A DNA stretch of 64,000 bases, from NCBI GenBank assembly GCA_905207705.1, contig CAJLMA010000001.1, forward strand, positions 310,001 through 374,000, read 5' to 3'. This stretch comes from an uncultured Prevotellaceae bacterium (GTDB lineage: Bacteria > Bacteroidota > Bacteroidia > Bacteroidales > Muribaculaceae). Position 1 is the first letter of the stretch, and each line of letters opens with the position of its first letter. The notes below the pieces were generated by a model, which worked only from the letters and a program-made list of their open reading frames with translations, had not been told where the DNA came from and searched no databases. Positions 63,698 to 64,000 of the stretch are shown here, piece by piece. Both the position numbers and the translations under genes were made by a program.

Positions 63698-64000
63698 TTA
63701 ATTTTTTGTCGACATTGTTACTATTGGCACCACCATCTCTTCCAACGAAATTCCGCCATGCTGGAATGTATCGTTATAGTACTGCACATAGTAGTTATAA
63801 TTATTGGGATAAGCAAAGAAATCCCGGTTCATTGCAAATATGTAAGCCGATGAAACATTAGGCGACGGCAAGCCATATTCCAACGGTCGTTTTATCTCAT
63901 ACACCTGCTTTGAATTGTAACTCAAATTTTTGCCTACCTTATAACGCAAATTTGTATTGGTAGCCCTGTCGCCTATGACCTTGATAGGATTGTTCACTCT
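63698..64000 (-). CDS. porX: PorX-type response regulator with PglZ domain, C-terminal part
   Basis: The last 100 codons of a gene entering from the right edge. The segment ends SLEEMVVPIVTMSTKN after YYVQYYNDTFQHGG, the C-terminal signature of the PglZ/alkaline-phosphatase-like domain of PorX. PorX regulates the type IX secretion system in Bacteroidetes. Close linkage with tsaE is also seen in relatives. The CheY-like receiver domain lies outside, so the assignment rests on this part and on context. Confidence 0.75.
   Translation of the reverse strand, partial: RVNNPIKVIGDRATNTNLRYKVGKNLSYNSKQVYEIKRPLEYGLPSPNVSSAYIFAMNRDFFAYPNNYNYYVQYYNDTFQHGGISLEEMVVPIVTMSTKN

Overview
The window looks like a chromosomal segment of a Bacteroidales bacterium, probably close to Muribaculaceae (lineage is inference). 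The signs are promoters of the TAnnTTTG type, almost no Shine-Dalgarno sequences, a short primary sigma factor without region 1.1, PorT-like outer-membrane proteins, the start of a porX-tsaE pair at the right edge, and many predicted exported beta-barrel or OmpA proteins.

Layout. 1-8 kb: a trypsin-like protease and a YbjN-like protein, an Omp85-type barrel, a two-gene chromate transporter, folC, ridA and a YihY-type membrane protein placed directly behind the RNase P RNA gene. 8.6-12.1 kb: periplasmic HtrA protease, the primary sigma factor RpoD and a small barrel protein. 12.4-18.9 kb: a leucine operon, leuA-leuC-leuD-(second LeuA/CimA-like synthase)-leuB, preceded by what reads as a complete attenuator: promoter, 24-codon Leu/Ile-rich leader peptide and terminator. 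19-26.3 kb: gdhA, a GNAT-nitrilase fusion and an exported peptide-processing operon (transglutaminase-like, NlpC/P60, dipeptide epimerase). 26.6-31.2 kb: bamD, rpoZ, a 1.3-kb non-coding stretch with two facing homologous small-RNA units, a DUF3127 protein and two OmpA-type lipoproteins. 31.4-35.1 kb: a redox/stress island with two HxlR regulators, two flavodoxin-like reductases, an NTF2-like protein and a cupin. 35.3-45.6 kb: priA, two PorT-like barrels, a DUF59 protein, lpxH, ispD-recG, ndk and an M23/LysM endopeptidase.

45.7-59 kb is a defence region. It holds a CRISPR array of 17 repeats and a complete type I-B operon in the order cas6-cas8-cas7-cas5-cas3-cas4-cas1-cas2. Array and operon are both read leftward, and the leader lies between cas2 and the array. 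Next to it is a 1168-residue SIR2-domain protein resembling defence-associated sirtuins. 59-64 kb: a DUF4923 protein, a GH9 glycoside hydrolase fused to a polysaccharide deacetylase domain, birA, tsaE and the 3' end of porX.

Three non-coding signals stand out. (1) A promoter-plus-leader module of exactly 81 bp recurs in front of the transglutaminase operon, the cas operon and the DUF4923 gene, with a fourth degenerate copy. (2) A pair of convergent ~140-nt small-RNA units shares promoter box, a covarying stem-loop and terminator hairpin. (3) The leu leader shows the parts of ribosome-mediated attenuation.
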